Positions 1 through 12,197 of a stretch of DNA of 64,000 bases are shown here, piece after piece. The notes below the pieces were generated by a model, which worked only from the letters and a program-made list of their open reading frames with translations, searched no databases and had not been told where the DNA came from. The stretch spans positions 62,001 through 126,000 of the forward strand of contig MU277698.1 in NCBI GenBank assembly GCA_022385805.1, written 5' to 3'. The translations under genes were made by a program, and so were the position numbers. Within the stretch, counting starts at the first letter, position 1. Every line of letters starts with the position of its first letter. The DNA is from Pilatotrama ljubarskyi (lineage: Eukaryota; Basidiomycota; Agaricomycetes; Polyporales; Polyporaceae).

Positions 1-118
1 TGTTCCGAGCATACCTGGAGGGATGACCTACCCGTTGATTCCGACCTTGACTTGCTGCTCGGGGATGCTGGTGAGCACGCGCGGAGAGCAAGGAAGGAGA
101 CGGGGGACTCACGGGCAT
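1..118 (-). CDS. gpd: Glyceraldehyde-3-phosphate dehydrogenase, 5' end only (partial)
   Basis: Only the first two exons are in the window. Exon 1 is six bases (118-113, ATG CCC). An intron follows with donor GTGAGT at 112 and acceptor CAG at 57-55. Exon 2 (54-32) ends in a GG codon part followed by a GTAGGT donor. The spliced start reads MPQVKVGING, the opening of the NAD-binding Rossmann strand of GAPDH, which normally continues FGRIGR beyond the edge. The enzyme oxidises glyceraldehyde-3-phosphate in cytosolic glycolysis. A six-base first exon is, as I recall, a known feature of basidiomycete gpd genes. A TATA element 63 bases upstream and a CT-rich leader fit a highly expressed gene. Only about ten residues are visible, so the call rests on the motif plus the gene layout. 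Confidence 0.72.
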   Translation of the reverse strand, partial: MPVSPPSPSLLSARAHQHPRAASQGRNQRVGHPSRYARN

Positions 119-180
119 GGTGATGGTATGGGATGCAGAGGATGAGGAGAAGGATGGGGAGGGTTGGGGCGGCGGAGGTG

Positions 181-188
181 TTTATATA
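181..188 (-). promoter_or_regulatory. TATA box of the GAPDH gene
   Basis: On the minus strand this reads TATATAAA, 63 bases upstream of the ATG at 118. Between the two lies a pyrimidine-rich leader typical of strongly transcribed fungal genes. Confidence 0.6.
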
Positions 189-1738
189 CGCTGGGCGATG
201 GTTATCTCAGATGGATCGGACGCAGACGGGCGCTTGCGCGTCATTCCACCTCGCATTCCCCTTTTCCCTTTTCGGGCGTGCCTCCGGCTCGACGAGCTCG
301 ACGCGGCTCTCCGCTGCATTCCAACACTCGCCCGAACTTGCTCTGCTGATGCTCGCGAAGGGCGAGCAGCGGCCGAGCGCAGCTGCTGAGCAACACCAGC
401 GACGACGATGAAACGTGCGCGGGATGACTCGAGGGAGGTGGTCCGACAAATGCGCGCGTCGGATTGGATGTCCTCATCGTCTGCCACCCGTGTCGACCAT
501 CCGCTGCCAGGCCTAGGGACACCACCCCAGAGCAATATGTATTATTTTCTCCCCTACGACGATCAATCGATACCGCAGAGGCTGTCTCTTCCTCGCAGAA
601 CTTCCTCGTCCCGGTCTCCGACTTCTGCGGTCTGGATGCGACGCGACGCGACGCGTCCAAACGGCCCATCACTGCCTCTCCAGCGTTAACTCCTCCTCCG
701 CGCGACTCTGCCCCTGCTCTGTCAGACATTTGTCACTCTTTCTCTTTCGTCAGCTTGCCGTTGGACTGGCTCAAACGGCACCAAGATCCGCGCAGTCTTG
801 CGTACACTCGAAGTGAGGGTGCGTCGGATCCGACGTCATACATCCGTGCTGTGCCCGCGCCTAACTGTTGCTCGTACTTTCCTTCTGCTAGGGCGCTTGC
901 ATCGGACTCGCTCACACGTCCAGTGCGCCCTCGGCCGCTCGCGCTAGGCTTGATCCTGTCTATCCTCGGCTGGTCAACCTCGACTATTACTGTACGTGCG
1001 GTTTCCTATCTCCACGTAGCCTGGCCAAGTCCGCAAGGCCTCAACATCCAACCCTCGTGCATATGTTCCTGAGCTTCGCTCCTCCCAGTCATCTCACTAG
1101 ACTAGCCCAGGCTCAATGGATGCATCCGCCCTTCGAAGAGAGCATGCCACATGAGCTGTGAACTGCGCAGGGAAGGAGGCAAGCAATACAGCAGTTTCCC
1201 AGTGGGACCCACTTCACGAGCACGGCGTCCATCCTGCACCCGCCTCAGGGCTCAGGCCTACGCAGACGTTGCAGTCTATCGTCACTCCCCCCCTCATAGA
1301 GCACATCCGAGCGTCTGTCTAGGGGAGACTCTCGCACTGGCTTCCAGAGACACGGCTCCCGAGCTGCATCTACTGTACTTACAAAGTATACGGTACGATA
1401 TGCCGCGGGTCTGGCTGGCCTGTGACTCATAGCAAGCCTTGAGCAAGCCTCGCGCAATTTGTCAGGATAATCGCAACCTGAAGATTAGCTATTGCAGTAA
1501 CAGCGTCTCGTCTCGATGTCCCTGCCCGACAAGTAAGTTGCTGTCCATGAAGCGTGCAGAAGTCGCATTTGCACCGAGAACAAGTTGGTATCCACATGCA
1601 CATTCGCACCATGCACCCAGAGAAACAACAGGAGAACGCAAGCAGAGAAATCGCAGAAACACAACAGACGAATCAGTCGAGATACCTCTACAGCACCAGT
1701 ATGACACACAGTATCCGCTCCCTCTCCTCTCTACACTG
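189..1738. other. Intergenic: GAPDH upstream region and RasGEF 3' flank
   Basis: About 1.5 kb separates the GAPDH promoter from the stop codon of the RasGEF gene; both genes point left. Several open frames of 60-200 codons exist here, including one at 464-1072, but none shows recognisable protein features or a splice pattern. I see no RNA gene or repeat. The part next to GAPDH presumably carries its upstream activating elements. Confidence 0.5.
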
Positions 1739-4700
1739 CTACTTCTTATCAGCGTACAGCATCAGCGCCCGCTCGAGCGTGTCCGCGTCCAGCCCCCGCA
1801 GCTTCAGCACCTTCTGGTAGATCTTCTTGTCCAGCGGGTACTGCACCTTCGACGCCAGGTGCTGCCCCGCCACCAGCGACTTCACCACCCCGCTAATCAG
1901 CCGCTGCTTGTGCACGTTGATCAGCGGCTCCAGCTGCATCGACGGCGGCAGCGGCGCAAGCGTCGCGAACACCTCCGGGTGCGCCGGCGCCTCGAACGAG
2001 TTCGTCAGCGGGTCGATCTTGACCTCTTCGTGAGGAGCGGTCGGGTCGATCAGGTCAGGTAGGCTGCTGTAGTGCCGAACCTGCGCCAAGTAAACTCCTG
2101 TACACTTGTCAGCTCGCGATCAATGTTCACTTTCGGAAACAGTACCCACCGAAGAAGGGTATGCACGCAGGCGGCGTCGGTGGCTTGCTATCCGACGCAG
2201 CCCGACTACGCCCACCAGTCGTCTGGTGGCTGTCGCCATTCTTGGTAACGGCATCCTGCGCACCGACCGGCATCGTCTTCGCCTCCGCGAGCGTATCCAC
2301 CGTCTGGCGGATATGCTTGAAGTCTCCAGCAGCAGACGTCCAGTCCGTCAGGTCCCGCAGCATCCTGCTCTCCCATGCGCCAACCTTGTTGAACGCCTGC
2401 TGCTTCGCCTTCGCAACCCATTCGCTCTGCAGGCCAGAGATGATCGCCACGAGCGTGTTGAAGTTCTTCAAGCAGTACGCTTTCTGTACAACCGACCGAT
2501 CAAAATCAGCCAACCGCATCCCAAGCAGCGGAGAGAAGATGACGTACCCAAGCCAGTCTGATGAACTTGTTGATGACCATCGCCCGCTCGCTCGGGTGCG
2601 TGAGCACAATCTCCGACGTCACAAAGTTCGCCAGCAGATTGAAACGACCGCGCACGGCCGTTAGACCGCTCGTCTTGGGTCCGCCCCGGCCCTCCGCCTT
2701 CAACCGCGCCCGCTCGCGGAGGAACTGCGCCCAATCAAGCACGTTCGCGTCCTCCGCGGATCCCATCGCGTGCGACGTGATCAGTTCCTCGAAGCTGATG
2801 TTCAAGAACAGCTCGCGGTCAATCATCGACAGATGCTGCACCAACGTCTCCGAACGGTAGTTCAGCACGAACGAGTGGTGCCGTCGCAAGATCGGTGGCA
2901 TGCTGGGCGTGGGCGGAAGCCCCGCCGACGGCTGGGGGGTGAGCGCCTCCTTCGACGGGGAGCCTCCGGAGGTCGAGGGACGAGAGGGCACTCGGCTCTG
3001 TAGAATTTCAATGGGTACAGCGTCCTCGACGTGCGGCTTGGCTTCTGTAACAGGTGTCACCGCGCCGAGATCGGAGAAACTGGCGTCATTATGCGCAGGA
3101 GGCGTTTGCAACGCATCCAACGCCAGTGGGCCGAGCCGCTCGGAAGCGGCCGACGGCGCCGACGCGCCTGCAGAAGCTGACGCGGACGCAGACGCAGACG
3201 CAGATGCCGACTGGGAGACTGACGCAAACGAGCTGCGCGAGCTAAGCTGCGGGGATGTCGCAGACAAGCCTGCTGACATGTCGATGGCAGACTGCCCGGA
3301 GAACCGCCTGCGCTCCAGCTGGCCGTAATCCTCGTCGGACCCGGATGCGTCTGCGTCCGCGTCGGGATCGTCTCCCGCGGACTCTCGCGACGGGAAGAGC
3401 TGGCCACCGCGGCGCTGCTGGATGGACTGTATCCACTGGTCCACCTTGCTCTGCTTCGCCCGCTGCTTGTCCTGGTTGATCTGGCCTTCGAGCCGACGAA
3501 GCGCAGCCTCGACGTCCCCGCTCTCATCGTCATCGCTGAGCGAATCAATGATCGCGTTGATGTGCCACGCCTCAATAGGACCTCCGACATCGGGGCCACC
3601 ATTCGAGACCACCTCGGATGAGGAGGAAATGATCGACGACGTGTCTTGCGAGAACGTAGACTCGCGACTACGGATACCCATCGAGGAGACGGTGTCCATC
3701 GACTGGCGCACGAATTCGAAGTCGCGCCTCGTAGGTAGTCGGCGCGTCGGCTTCTTCAGACCAAGGCCCGGCGGGACCGCCACCTCGAGATGCTCGTCCG
3801 AAGAGAGGTCCGACAGATCGAGGTCGTCGATCGAGACGATATCCAGCTGCTGCGCCTTCGGCAACATGGGCTCGGCGGTCTCAGCGGTCTGGAGAGACGC
3901 GGTCTCCTCTGAGACGTAGGAAGACGTGGACGCGCGGGGTTCCGCTGCGGTGTCTTCGTAGCTCGGGGGCGGGGGGAGGTCATCCTCTCGCTCAGCGGCT
4001 TCCGAGCTCACAGCCGGTGCATTGTCGTCCTGTGGCTCATAAGCGGCCGTCTCTGCGCCAGCAGCGGGCTGTCTGAGAACGCTCTCCGGTGACCGCGGAG
4101 ATTGCGGGAGCGACGAGGAGGCTTTAGTAGGCGGGGACGACGCCGATACGGCCATCGACGTCGTGGACATCATAGACGGCCGCTGTGCGGCTGCGGCATG
4201 CCCATTGTGCATCTGGCTCTCCAGCATGCGGAGATATTGCTCGACTCCGCCCTTCACCATGAGCAAATCGCCCGTCTCATTTGCCTCCACATCGAATGCG
4301 GAGACGTCGACCCCAACGCTGAGCGGAGGCTGGATTGGAGGCCGCGAGTTCAGCACGCGCTTCCACCGTCCAAGCCGGCCGATCGTGTTCACGAAGACGC
4401 GTGAGATGGCGCTGTGCGGGAAGGGCGATAGGGAGGCGTTCGCGTGGGCTTGCGGAGGCACGGCGCCGTTCCCCGGGGCATGCGAGGGGTTCTGCTTGCC
4501 GTACTGGAGAACGGCCATATGGAGCGGCTGCCGCATCATGACCAGGTCAAGCGCGTTCGTAGGGTTTCCATCGGTGGTCGCGAGTCCGAAGTCACTTCCA
4601 CGCGGCGACACGCCGCCATCGAAGTCGAAGTCGATATCAAAGTCCTCGGGGTCGTTGAACGAGCGCGCCTGCGAGTCTGTCGAGAGCCGCGGTATGTGGT

Positions 4701-7003
4701 CAGAGAACGCGGAGAACTGGGGCTCGGCAGACCGGCGCTTGTCCATGGACTTGCGGGAGGCACGGCTGAGCTTCCGAATGTGTGCGTCTTTGCAGTCGAG
4801 GATGACCTTGCGCAATTGCCGCACGATTTTCTGAAGAGCAGAATATAAGCACGGTGTTTTCGACTAAGCGGTCAATCAACGCACCAAAGCATCGCGGTGC
4901 TTCTGCAGGATGGGATCTCGCCTGAGCGAATTGAGCCAGTCCGCAAACAGCAGCCGCAGCTCCCGGTTCGGCACGAAGTCGACATCGAAGAACGTCAACA
5001 GCCAGTACCGTATCGCCGTGAACGTCCGCACACGCACGATCCTGCGCACCATCTCGTCCCGACTGCCCGTTCCCTCGCCCAGCGCCCAGTGGAAGCGGCA
5101 GATGAGGAGGTGGCCCAGATCCACTGCTGACACGTACGTTCGGTAGGTGAGAAAGAAGATGAGGAGCTCGTCGTAGTTGAGCTCGCTCGTGAGCTGCGCT
5201 ATCCACCGCTCGATCGTCGCAGCGACGAGCATCCGTTTGGTTTCCCTGGGCGGCTTGGAGGCCTGTGAAATGTGCGAGGAAGATGCCTCATGAGGTTGCA
5301 TTGTGTACATGCTCGCTATCGTGTGATGTCGCTCCTTCGTCATGCGCCGGCGAGATGCGGCAGAATTGGGATGCGAAGAGAGGTCAGTCGCGCTCGAGGG
5401 AGTCTCGTCATACACGTCAGCATCAGTGTCGACATCTCCCCATATCACGAAGCGCGGATCGTCGCGAGGCGCGGCGCTTTCGTCCGTTCGGAGTGAGAGG
5501 CGGACGGTCGTCTCATTCGAAGAACACTCGATCCTGTCGAGCGACGGCAGGCCGCGATAGGTCTGCAGCACGTCGAACAACGCGGTCGAATACCGGGATG
5601 GCAGCGTCGTCGCCGCAAGGTTCACGGCCGTGGGAGTAGGGGGCTCGGAGATCTTGATCGGAGGCACAGGGGAGGAGGACGGAGACGGTGTATCTCGACG
5701 TACGTCCTCATCAGAGTTCGGCGTGCCGGTCAGTGATAGCTTAGATATGCGCGCCATGCGAGGCAAGTAGTCCGCACGCGCCGTAAGGCCAGACTCGAAG
5801 GACTGCATCTCACGGATGACCGGGGGCGACGCAAGATGCGAAGTCGAGCGCCAGGAGGGCGAGTCGAATGTGACCCCATGGCCAAACGGATGCGATATTT
5901 CGTCGGGCGCCTTGCTTGGCGTGCTCGGCGAGCCCGCAGGAGATGGGTGGAATCTGAAGGGCGCTGAGGACGAACTCGACGCAAGCGGCGATGTCGGCTG
6001 TGGACTCCACGCCATCGCGTCCGCAAAGAAGTCGTTCGCCGGAGGACGCGTTCGAGGAAGATCCGTGGTCAGCGGGGCTGGCGGAGCGAACGCGTCCGCA
6101 CTGGACACGCTGTGCGCGTGCGGGCGACCGGTGAGTGGCGCGGCGGGCACAGAGACCCCCTCCGTAGAGGATGATAGTCCACCCGGGATCGAGCGCGTCT
6201 TGCGGAGACGTCGAGGAGCAGGAGAGCGTGCGGTCTCGAGCATAGTATTTGGGACGACCATGGGGCCGGCACCGGACTTGAAGGCAGGGAAGAGAGTGTG
6301 GACGGACATGCGAGAGCGTCGTTGGTTCCCGTTTGTGCTGCCCGGGCTGGTATGGACAGGATGGGAGTTGGGCGGGGAGGCCGTCGAGGCAGCATGCTGG
6401 GTCACCGTGCGGTCTTCAGCGTCTTGGCCGGAAGCGGCGGGAGCGGACGACCCGCGGTGTCTTAGCGCACAAGGGCGCAGATGGAAGCACGTAATTAGTC
6501 GAGATGGACGGAGGAACGGGCGGACGGATGGACGGTGGACAATAAGAGCGGCATGAAGACTCACCCGAGCCTGTACATCGGCTTGCCATGCTGGTTGACG
6601 AACGCGGTGATGGCAAAGGGGGAACGAATGTCCTTGCCGACACCAAGGTTGCGGTCGTACCGCCGTTTGAGCTCTCTAGCGGCCGCACCGGAGGAGGTCT
6701 CTATGAAACTGCCGTCCGCTGTTGGATATCAGGATGGGAGTCGATTGAGAACGCGACGAGAAGGAACGCACGCGCGACGGAAATGTCCGCGTTCGCGATC
6801 TCCGCGGGCAGCGGTTCAAACAAGGGGGAGTTCTCTGTAGCATCTGCGGGCAAGAAGAAGACGTGCGAGTCGGAGGAGACAGCAGGACGAGGCAAAGGGG
6901 TGGGCGGGGAAGCGGGAGTGGGCGGGGGCAGGGAAGAGGAAGGAGGGGTATGCGACCCCGCCAGGAGGTTGTCGTTACTGTCGTCAGATTGCGTGGAGGA
7001 CAT
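1739..7003 (-). CDS. Ras-family guanine nucleotide exchange factor (RasGEF_N plus RasGEF catalytic domain)
   Basis: Six exons join in frame: 7003-6772, 6718-6565, 6460-4885, 4830-2548, 2483-2150 and 2097-1739, giving 1645 residues. The first 130 residues hold a conserved globular stretch around NLGVGKDIRSPFAITAFVNQ. A long Ser/Pro-rich linker follows. Residues about 540-670 form the RasGEF_N domain (ATIERWIAQLTSELNYDELL, then FFDVDFVPNRELR). A second acidic Ser-rich linker leads to the C-terminal RasGEF (Cdc25-homology) domain, seen in SMIDRELFLNISFEELI, AMVINKFIRLAW, NFNTLVAIISGLQ and PFFGVYLAQ. Such proteins load GTP onto Ras-like GTPases at membranes to control growth, mating or mitotic exit. 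It resembles fungal Efc25/Lte1/Bud5-type exchange factors; which subgroup cannot be decided here. No SH3 or kinase domain is seen. The ATG at 7003 is the first in frame upstream of a clean splice chain. Confidence 0.88.
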
Positions 7004-9025
7004 GTCTTGGATGGTTGAGGGTGAAGTGGGCTACGAGAAGAGCATCGTCCTCGACGTTCGTACGCTGCTCGTCGTCGCGAGGGGGAATGAACAAGGGGAG
7101 AGACAGAAAGAGTCAGACCCCGATTCTCGCGCGAAGGCGTCGATTGGCCTTGCCCAAATCCGTATATCGGCAACTACACACACTCGACGCCTTCTCGCTC
7201 TACCACCTCTTCTCTGCGATGTGTCTGCCGCCTCACTGTACAGGACTATTTTTCCAACAGTCACACAAAGGACCTCTATATTGTCGCAGAGGTGGTACTG
7301 GATGATGCCCCTTGACCAGACTCCGCAGCGTACGACACCTTTACAACAAGCGCTGGCGTACCTAGAACGGTGGATTTCCCGAGGAGTCTCAAAGCTTGTC
7401 GCATTCACTCTCTGGGGAAGACGAAGGCAGAAAATCCGACTGCGTATCTTATCGAGGGATGCGTGAGCCAAGGTATCGGAGACTTTCACCCCACATTCAC
7501 AAGAACACTGGGCCACCGTATTGACTCGCTGATCAGAGCGTATTCGACCCGCCCGGGCACTCATACATATGCAGCTGATACTCCTCCGTGTCCACCAGAA
7601 CGAATCAATCACATTGGCAGTAGTTGGTCCGTCCATTCAGGAGACAAGCTGGCTACGCCACAGTGGTGATCAGAATCGCTCTCGTCCACGGCTGCTTGAT
7701 GGTTTGCCGGGCTTCAAGCTTCAGCCTAGGCCTGGAGCCCACTGTAGGGTATTTGACAGGAGAAATGACGTCTCCAGGAGCGAGGAAGTATAGAGGATGG
7801 GGACGTCGGAATCCGGATAGACGAGCAACTCAGGTTTGAGTAAACCACACGCGCACGCACGGGGTCTACATGCTGCAATCTCACGAAGTCTGTAAGGTGG
7901 AAGCGTTGATCTGCTATGCAGACGTCAGAATGGTAGCGAACGGTACAGACCAGGACGAGCCTCACACTGAGTCGTACAGACGACCGCGATTCACCTCCAA
8001 GGTATGCGGTCCATGTCCGCTGCAGGTGAGCTTACCCATGCGTGGGTGCAGTATCCGTCATCGCTATATATGCGACGCGTGTTGGGCAGATCCTTACTGT
8101 ATAGGGTGGATCATGACCTGGGCCAAGGATACGTAGTCTTCGCTCAGCTGCACAGATATTCATTGAGCTATAGTTGAAATCGCCTCGTTCCGAGTATCGC
8201 TGGACTTGAGACGGCGCGCGTGACAGGACGGCCTTCAAAATCGGAGCCTGTCGAGTTTGTCGACGGTGAATCCTCCAGCAGTGAGTCCTTCTGTACGCTG
8301 CGGTTCGCCGCTGTTCCATTCCGTTCGTACTCATGATACGTACGGCGAGATGAAGCATGCTACTCCGGCTGGACAGTAACGCGTCTGAATAAGTCGGACA
8401 TTGTACGGCTCGGTGCGGGAGTCCGAGAGGACGAGGTGGTTGTGCGTGGCAGACGGACGGGAGGAGAGAAAGCGCGAGTCGGAGCACGGCCGAGTCCGAG
8501 CGGTCTGCAGACCACGGAGCCAAGTACACGCACGCCCATGTGTTTGCGGTAATAGCAAGAAAACGAGCGATGAAGTGTTTCTGCGCCGTTCCGCTCCAAA
8601 GCAGGCGGGGAGGACGCGCCACCAGAAGCTTCGCCGCCGGACTCGGCTCACCCGCGGGTGGTCATGCGACGCGCACCCCGCCCGCCGTGCGCACAGATCG
8701 CAGACGACACAGAGGGCGGCGATGGCGGGGTCGGGGACGAGGACGAGGACGAGGACGAGGAGGGGAGGGGCGGGCAGGCGTCGGCGGTGTGACGGAAGGG
8801 CCGGGGGGCGAATGGGAGGACGGAGATTTGGGACGGCGCCGGGAGAGCCGAATTTGCGGGGATATTCGGAGAGTCAGTCCGAACCCAATCAGCTGTGATA
8901 AATTCGTCACTCGCCCTCGGCGCCTTCGCTTGCTGTCCTCCTCTCCTCTTCATCCTCCACCACCACCACCACCTCCCCGCCGTCGTCGTCCCCGTCCTCT
9001 GCGCAGCCCAAGGCGTCAGACAGAC
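7004..9025. other. Divergent intergenic region between RasGEF and aconitase
   Basis: About 2 kb between two divergently transcribed genes, so it should contain both promoters. Near aconitase there is a GGACGA hexamer run (8734-8762) followed by a long CT/CCA-rich tract (about 8935-9000) that probably lies in the aconitase leader. Open frames of up to about 220 codons in this stretch are compositional and none looks like a protein. No RNA gene was recognised. Confidence 0.5.
8734..8762. repeat. Short GGACGA tandem repeat
   Basis: A hexanucleotide microsatellite of about five units, purine-rich on the plus strand, located some 270 bases upstream of the aconitase ATG. Confidence 0.6.
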
Positions 9026-11813
9026 ATGCTCAACCTCGCCTCAAAGACCCAAGCGGTCAAGCGGTCGCTCCAGCGGCTGGCCGCAGGCATGGCCACCGCC
9101 GCAGAGCCTATCGGCGCGACCAAGGTCCCCATGTCAAACCTCGAACCCAACGCGTATATCAACTACCAGCGCATCGAGGACAATCTCGCCGTCATCCGCG
9201 ACAGGTAAGTCCCCCTTCCCTTACCCTCCGTAACCTCGCACCTAATTTTTGCCCAGACTGAAGCGCCCCCTGACGCTCTCTGAAAAGATCGTCTACGGTC
9301 ACCTCGACGACCCCCACAACCAGGAGATCGAGCGTGGAAAGAGCTATCTCAAGCTCCGTCCTGACGTGCGTCCACCGCTCCCCCCTCTCTCTCCTCTTTT
9401 CCCCAGCTCACGCTCCTATCTCCTGCCAGCGCGTCGCCTGCCAGGATGCCACCGCTCAGGTTAGTCCCTGTCCTCCTTGATTGCTCACGTGCGCCGTTTT
9501 TGACGTCATCCCCCCTCTCTCTAGATGGCGATCCTCCAGTTCATGTCCGCCGGCATGGACACCGCCGCCGTCCCCACCACCGTTCACTGCGACCATCTCA
9601 TCGAGGCCCAAGTAGGCGGCGTCAAGGACTTGGAGCGTGCGAAGCAGATCAACAAGGAGGTTTACGACTTTTTGGCTACCGCGACCGCCAAGGTACGTTC
9701 ATACTGACGTAGCCTCTCCACGCTCCCCCACACAAGCTCACTCGCCCCGTCTTCTTCCATAGTACGGCCTTGGTTTCTGGAGACCCGGCTCTGGTATCAT
9801 CCATCAGATCATCTTGGAGAATTATGCCTTCCCCGGCGGTCTCATGATTGGTACGGATTCGCATACCCCTAACGCTGGCGGTCTCGGCATGGTTGCGTGC
9901 GGTGTCGGTGGTGCCGATGCCGTCGATGTCATGGCTGGCCTCCCTTGGGAGCTCAAGTGCCCCAAGGTCATCCAGGTTAACCTTACCGGCAAGATTGGTG
10001 GCTGGACGACGCCCAAGGACGTCATCCTCAAGGTCGCAGGCATCCTCACCGTCAAGGGCGGTACCGGCGCTATCGTCGAGTACACCGGTCCTGGTGTCGA
10101 GTCGCTCTCCTGCACGGGTATGGCCACGATCTGCAACATGGGTGCTGAAATCGGTGCTACGACGTCCCTCTTCCCCTTCAACCACCGCATGACCGACTAC
10201 CTCAACGCTACCCGCCGCGAGGCTATCGCCAACTACGCCAAGCGCTTCCAGCACAACCTGAAGGCTGATGAGGGTGCCGAGTACGACCAGTCCATCGAGA
10301 TTGTAAGTTTCGTGACACTGGTAGCTACAAGTGCAGTTTCTGACCCCCTTGCAGAACCTGTCTGAGCTCGAGCCCCACATCAACGGTCCCTTCACCCCCG
10401 ACTTGGCTACCCCGATCTCGAAGTTCGCCGGCGAGGTTGAGAAGAACGGCTGGCCCGCTGAGCTCAAGGTGGCGCTCATCGGCTCCTGCACCAACTCGTC
10501 GTACGAGGACATGACTCGCTCTGCGTCCATCGCGAAGGAGGCCGCCTCGCACGGTCTCCAGACCAAGAGCAAGTTCACCGTCACCCCCGGTTCAGAGCAG
10601 GTCCGTGCGACCATCGAGCGCGACGGCGTCATGAAGGTCTTCGAGGACGTCGGCGGTCTCGTCCTCGCGAACGCTTGCGGTCCTTGCATCGGTCAGTGGG
10701 ATCGTCGTGACGTCAAGAAGGGCGAGCCCAACTCGATCATCACCTCCTACAACCGCAACTTCACCGGCCGTAACGATGCGAACCCCGCTACGCACGCCTT
10801 CGTCGCCTCCCCCGACATTGTCACCGCCATGGCGTTCGCTGGCGACCTCCGCTTCAACCCCCTCCAGGACACCCTCACCGGCACTGATGGCAAGCCCTTC
10901 AAGTTCTCCGATCCCGCTGGCTTTGAGCTTCCCCCTCGCGGCTACGACCCCGGACAGAACACCTTCCAGCCCCCGCCGGAGGACCGTGCCTCCGTCCAGG
11001 TTGCGATCGACCCCAAGTCCGAGCGTCTGCAGGTCCTCAAGCCCTTCCCTCCTTGGGACGGCAAGACCCCCACCGACCTTCCCATCCTCATCAAGGTCAA
11101 GGGCAAGTGCAGTAAGTATCATTCGCAGCACTATCACTGCTTGCACGTAAGCTCACCAATTTGTCAACAGCGACTGATCACATCTCTGCTGGTGGCCCCT
11201 GGCTCAAATACCGTGGACACCTCGAGAACATCTCCCAAAACTGCCTGATCGGCGCGATTAACGCTGAGAATGGCGAGGCGAACAAGGTCAAGAACCAGAT
11301 CACCGGCGAGTACGGCCCCGTTCCTCAGACCGCCGCCTACTACCGCGACCACGGCATCAAGTGGGTTGTCGTCGGCGACCACAACTACGGTGAGGGCTCC
11401 TCGCGCGAGCACGCCGCGCTCGAGCCGCGCTTCCTCGGTGGCCTCGCGATCATCACCCGGTCGTTCGCCCGTATCCACGAGACGAACCTGAAGAAGCAGG
11501 GCATGCTTGCGCTCACCTTCGTCAACCCCGAGGACTACGACAAGGTCCGCCCGTCTGACCGCGTCGACATCCTCGGCCTCGAGTCGTTCGCGCCCGGCAA
11601 GAACCTCACGATGGTGCTCAAGCACGAGGACGGCTCGAAGGAGGAGATCCCACTCGCGCACTCGTTCAACGAGGGCCAGATCGAGTGGTTCAAGGCTGGC
11701 TCCGCGCTCAACCTCGTACGTCGCTTCTCCGCACTATCGTCGCCGTGCGAACACGCTTGCTGATACGATGTTCCTCACAGATGGCTGCCAAGGCGAAGGC
11801 CAACAAGCAATAG
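9026..11813 (+). CDS. aco1: Aconitate hydratase, mitochondrial (aconitase)
   Basis: Eight exons (9026-9204, 9257-9365, 9430-9459, 9525-9692, 9763-10302, 10355-11111, 11171-11715, 11781-11813) encode 786 residues, the usual length of a fungal mitochondrial aconitase. It isomerises citrate to isocitrate in the TCA cycle. The basic, Ser/Ala-rich N-terminus ([20 protein letters not shown]) looks like a mitochondrial presequence. The 4Fe-4S ligands are visible: Cys in [16 protein letters not shown] and the CxxC of NACGPCIG. Other signatures are [14 protein letters not shown] and the C-terminal swivel-domain segment [19 protein letters not shown]. Exon 3 is only 30 bases and the last exon only 33. 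Codon use is strongly biased to C/G third positions, fitting high expression, and this bias produces a long meaningless antisense frame at 9676-10689. Confidence 0.97.
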
Positions 11814-12197
11814 ATTGCTTGCGCTGATGTTGTCGAAGTCGTGCTCCCGAGGTCTGGGAGCAGCAGTAGCAGAGATGGGATGGGAGAGAGCGCAGTGGTA
11901 GATGCAGATGCAGATGCTGCGGACGATTTCTGCGCGCCGCTGCCGACGAGTTGGCAGCCGCGCTTGCCCAGCTATCATCGTCGTCGTCGTTCTTCAACAC
12001 TCTGATTGTAGGATCGCACTCACGTCTACGTGTTCTTAATGTCTCTTTTTCTGTTCTGTGTAATGAACCAGCATGACACGAGCATCCCTCCGTCTGCCCG
12101 ATCCTCAGCCTGGCGCCGCCGCAGTGTGTGCGCTCTTCTGTCTGTTCGTGAGAAGCGACGTGCGAGCACCCAACTTGTCTAGCACAGTGCAACGTCC
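11814..12197. other. Intergenic: aconitase 3' flank and DUF1365 promoter
   Basis: A 384-base spacer between two plus-strand genes. It holds an AT-richer segment with CGTCGTCGTCGTT triplets near 11990 and no clear TATA box. I see no additional gene. Confidence 0.5.

Noticed and set aside
464..1072. A 202-codon plus-strand frame upstream of GAPDH
   Set aside because: No ATG context, splice pattern or domain; its Ser/Arg/Pro-rich translation is typical of GC-rich noncoding sequence.
9676..10689. A 337-codon open frame antisense to aconitase
   Set aside because: It mirrors the strongly C/G-ending codon use of the aconitase exons, spans one of their introns and has no protein-like features.
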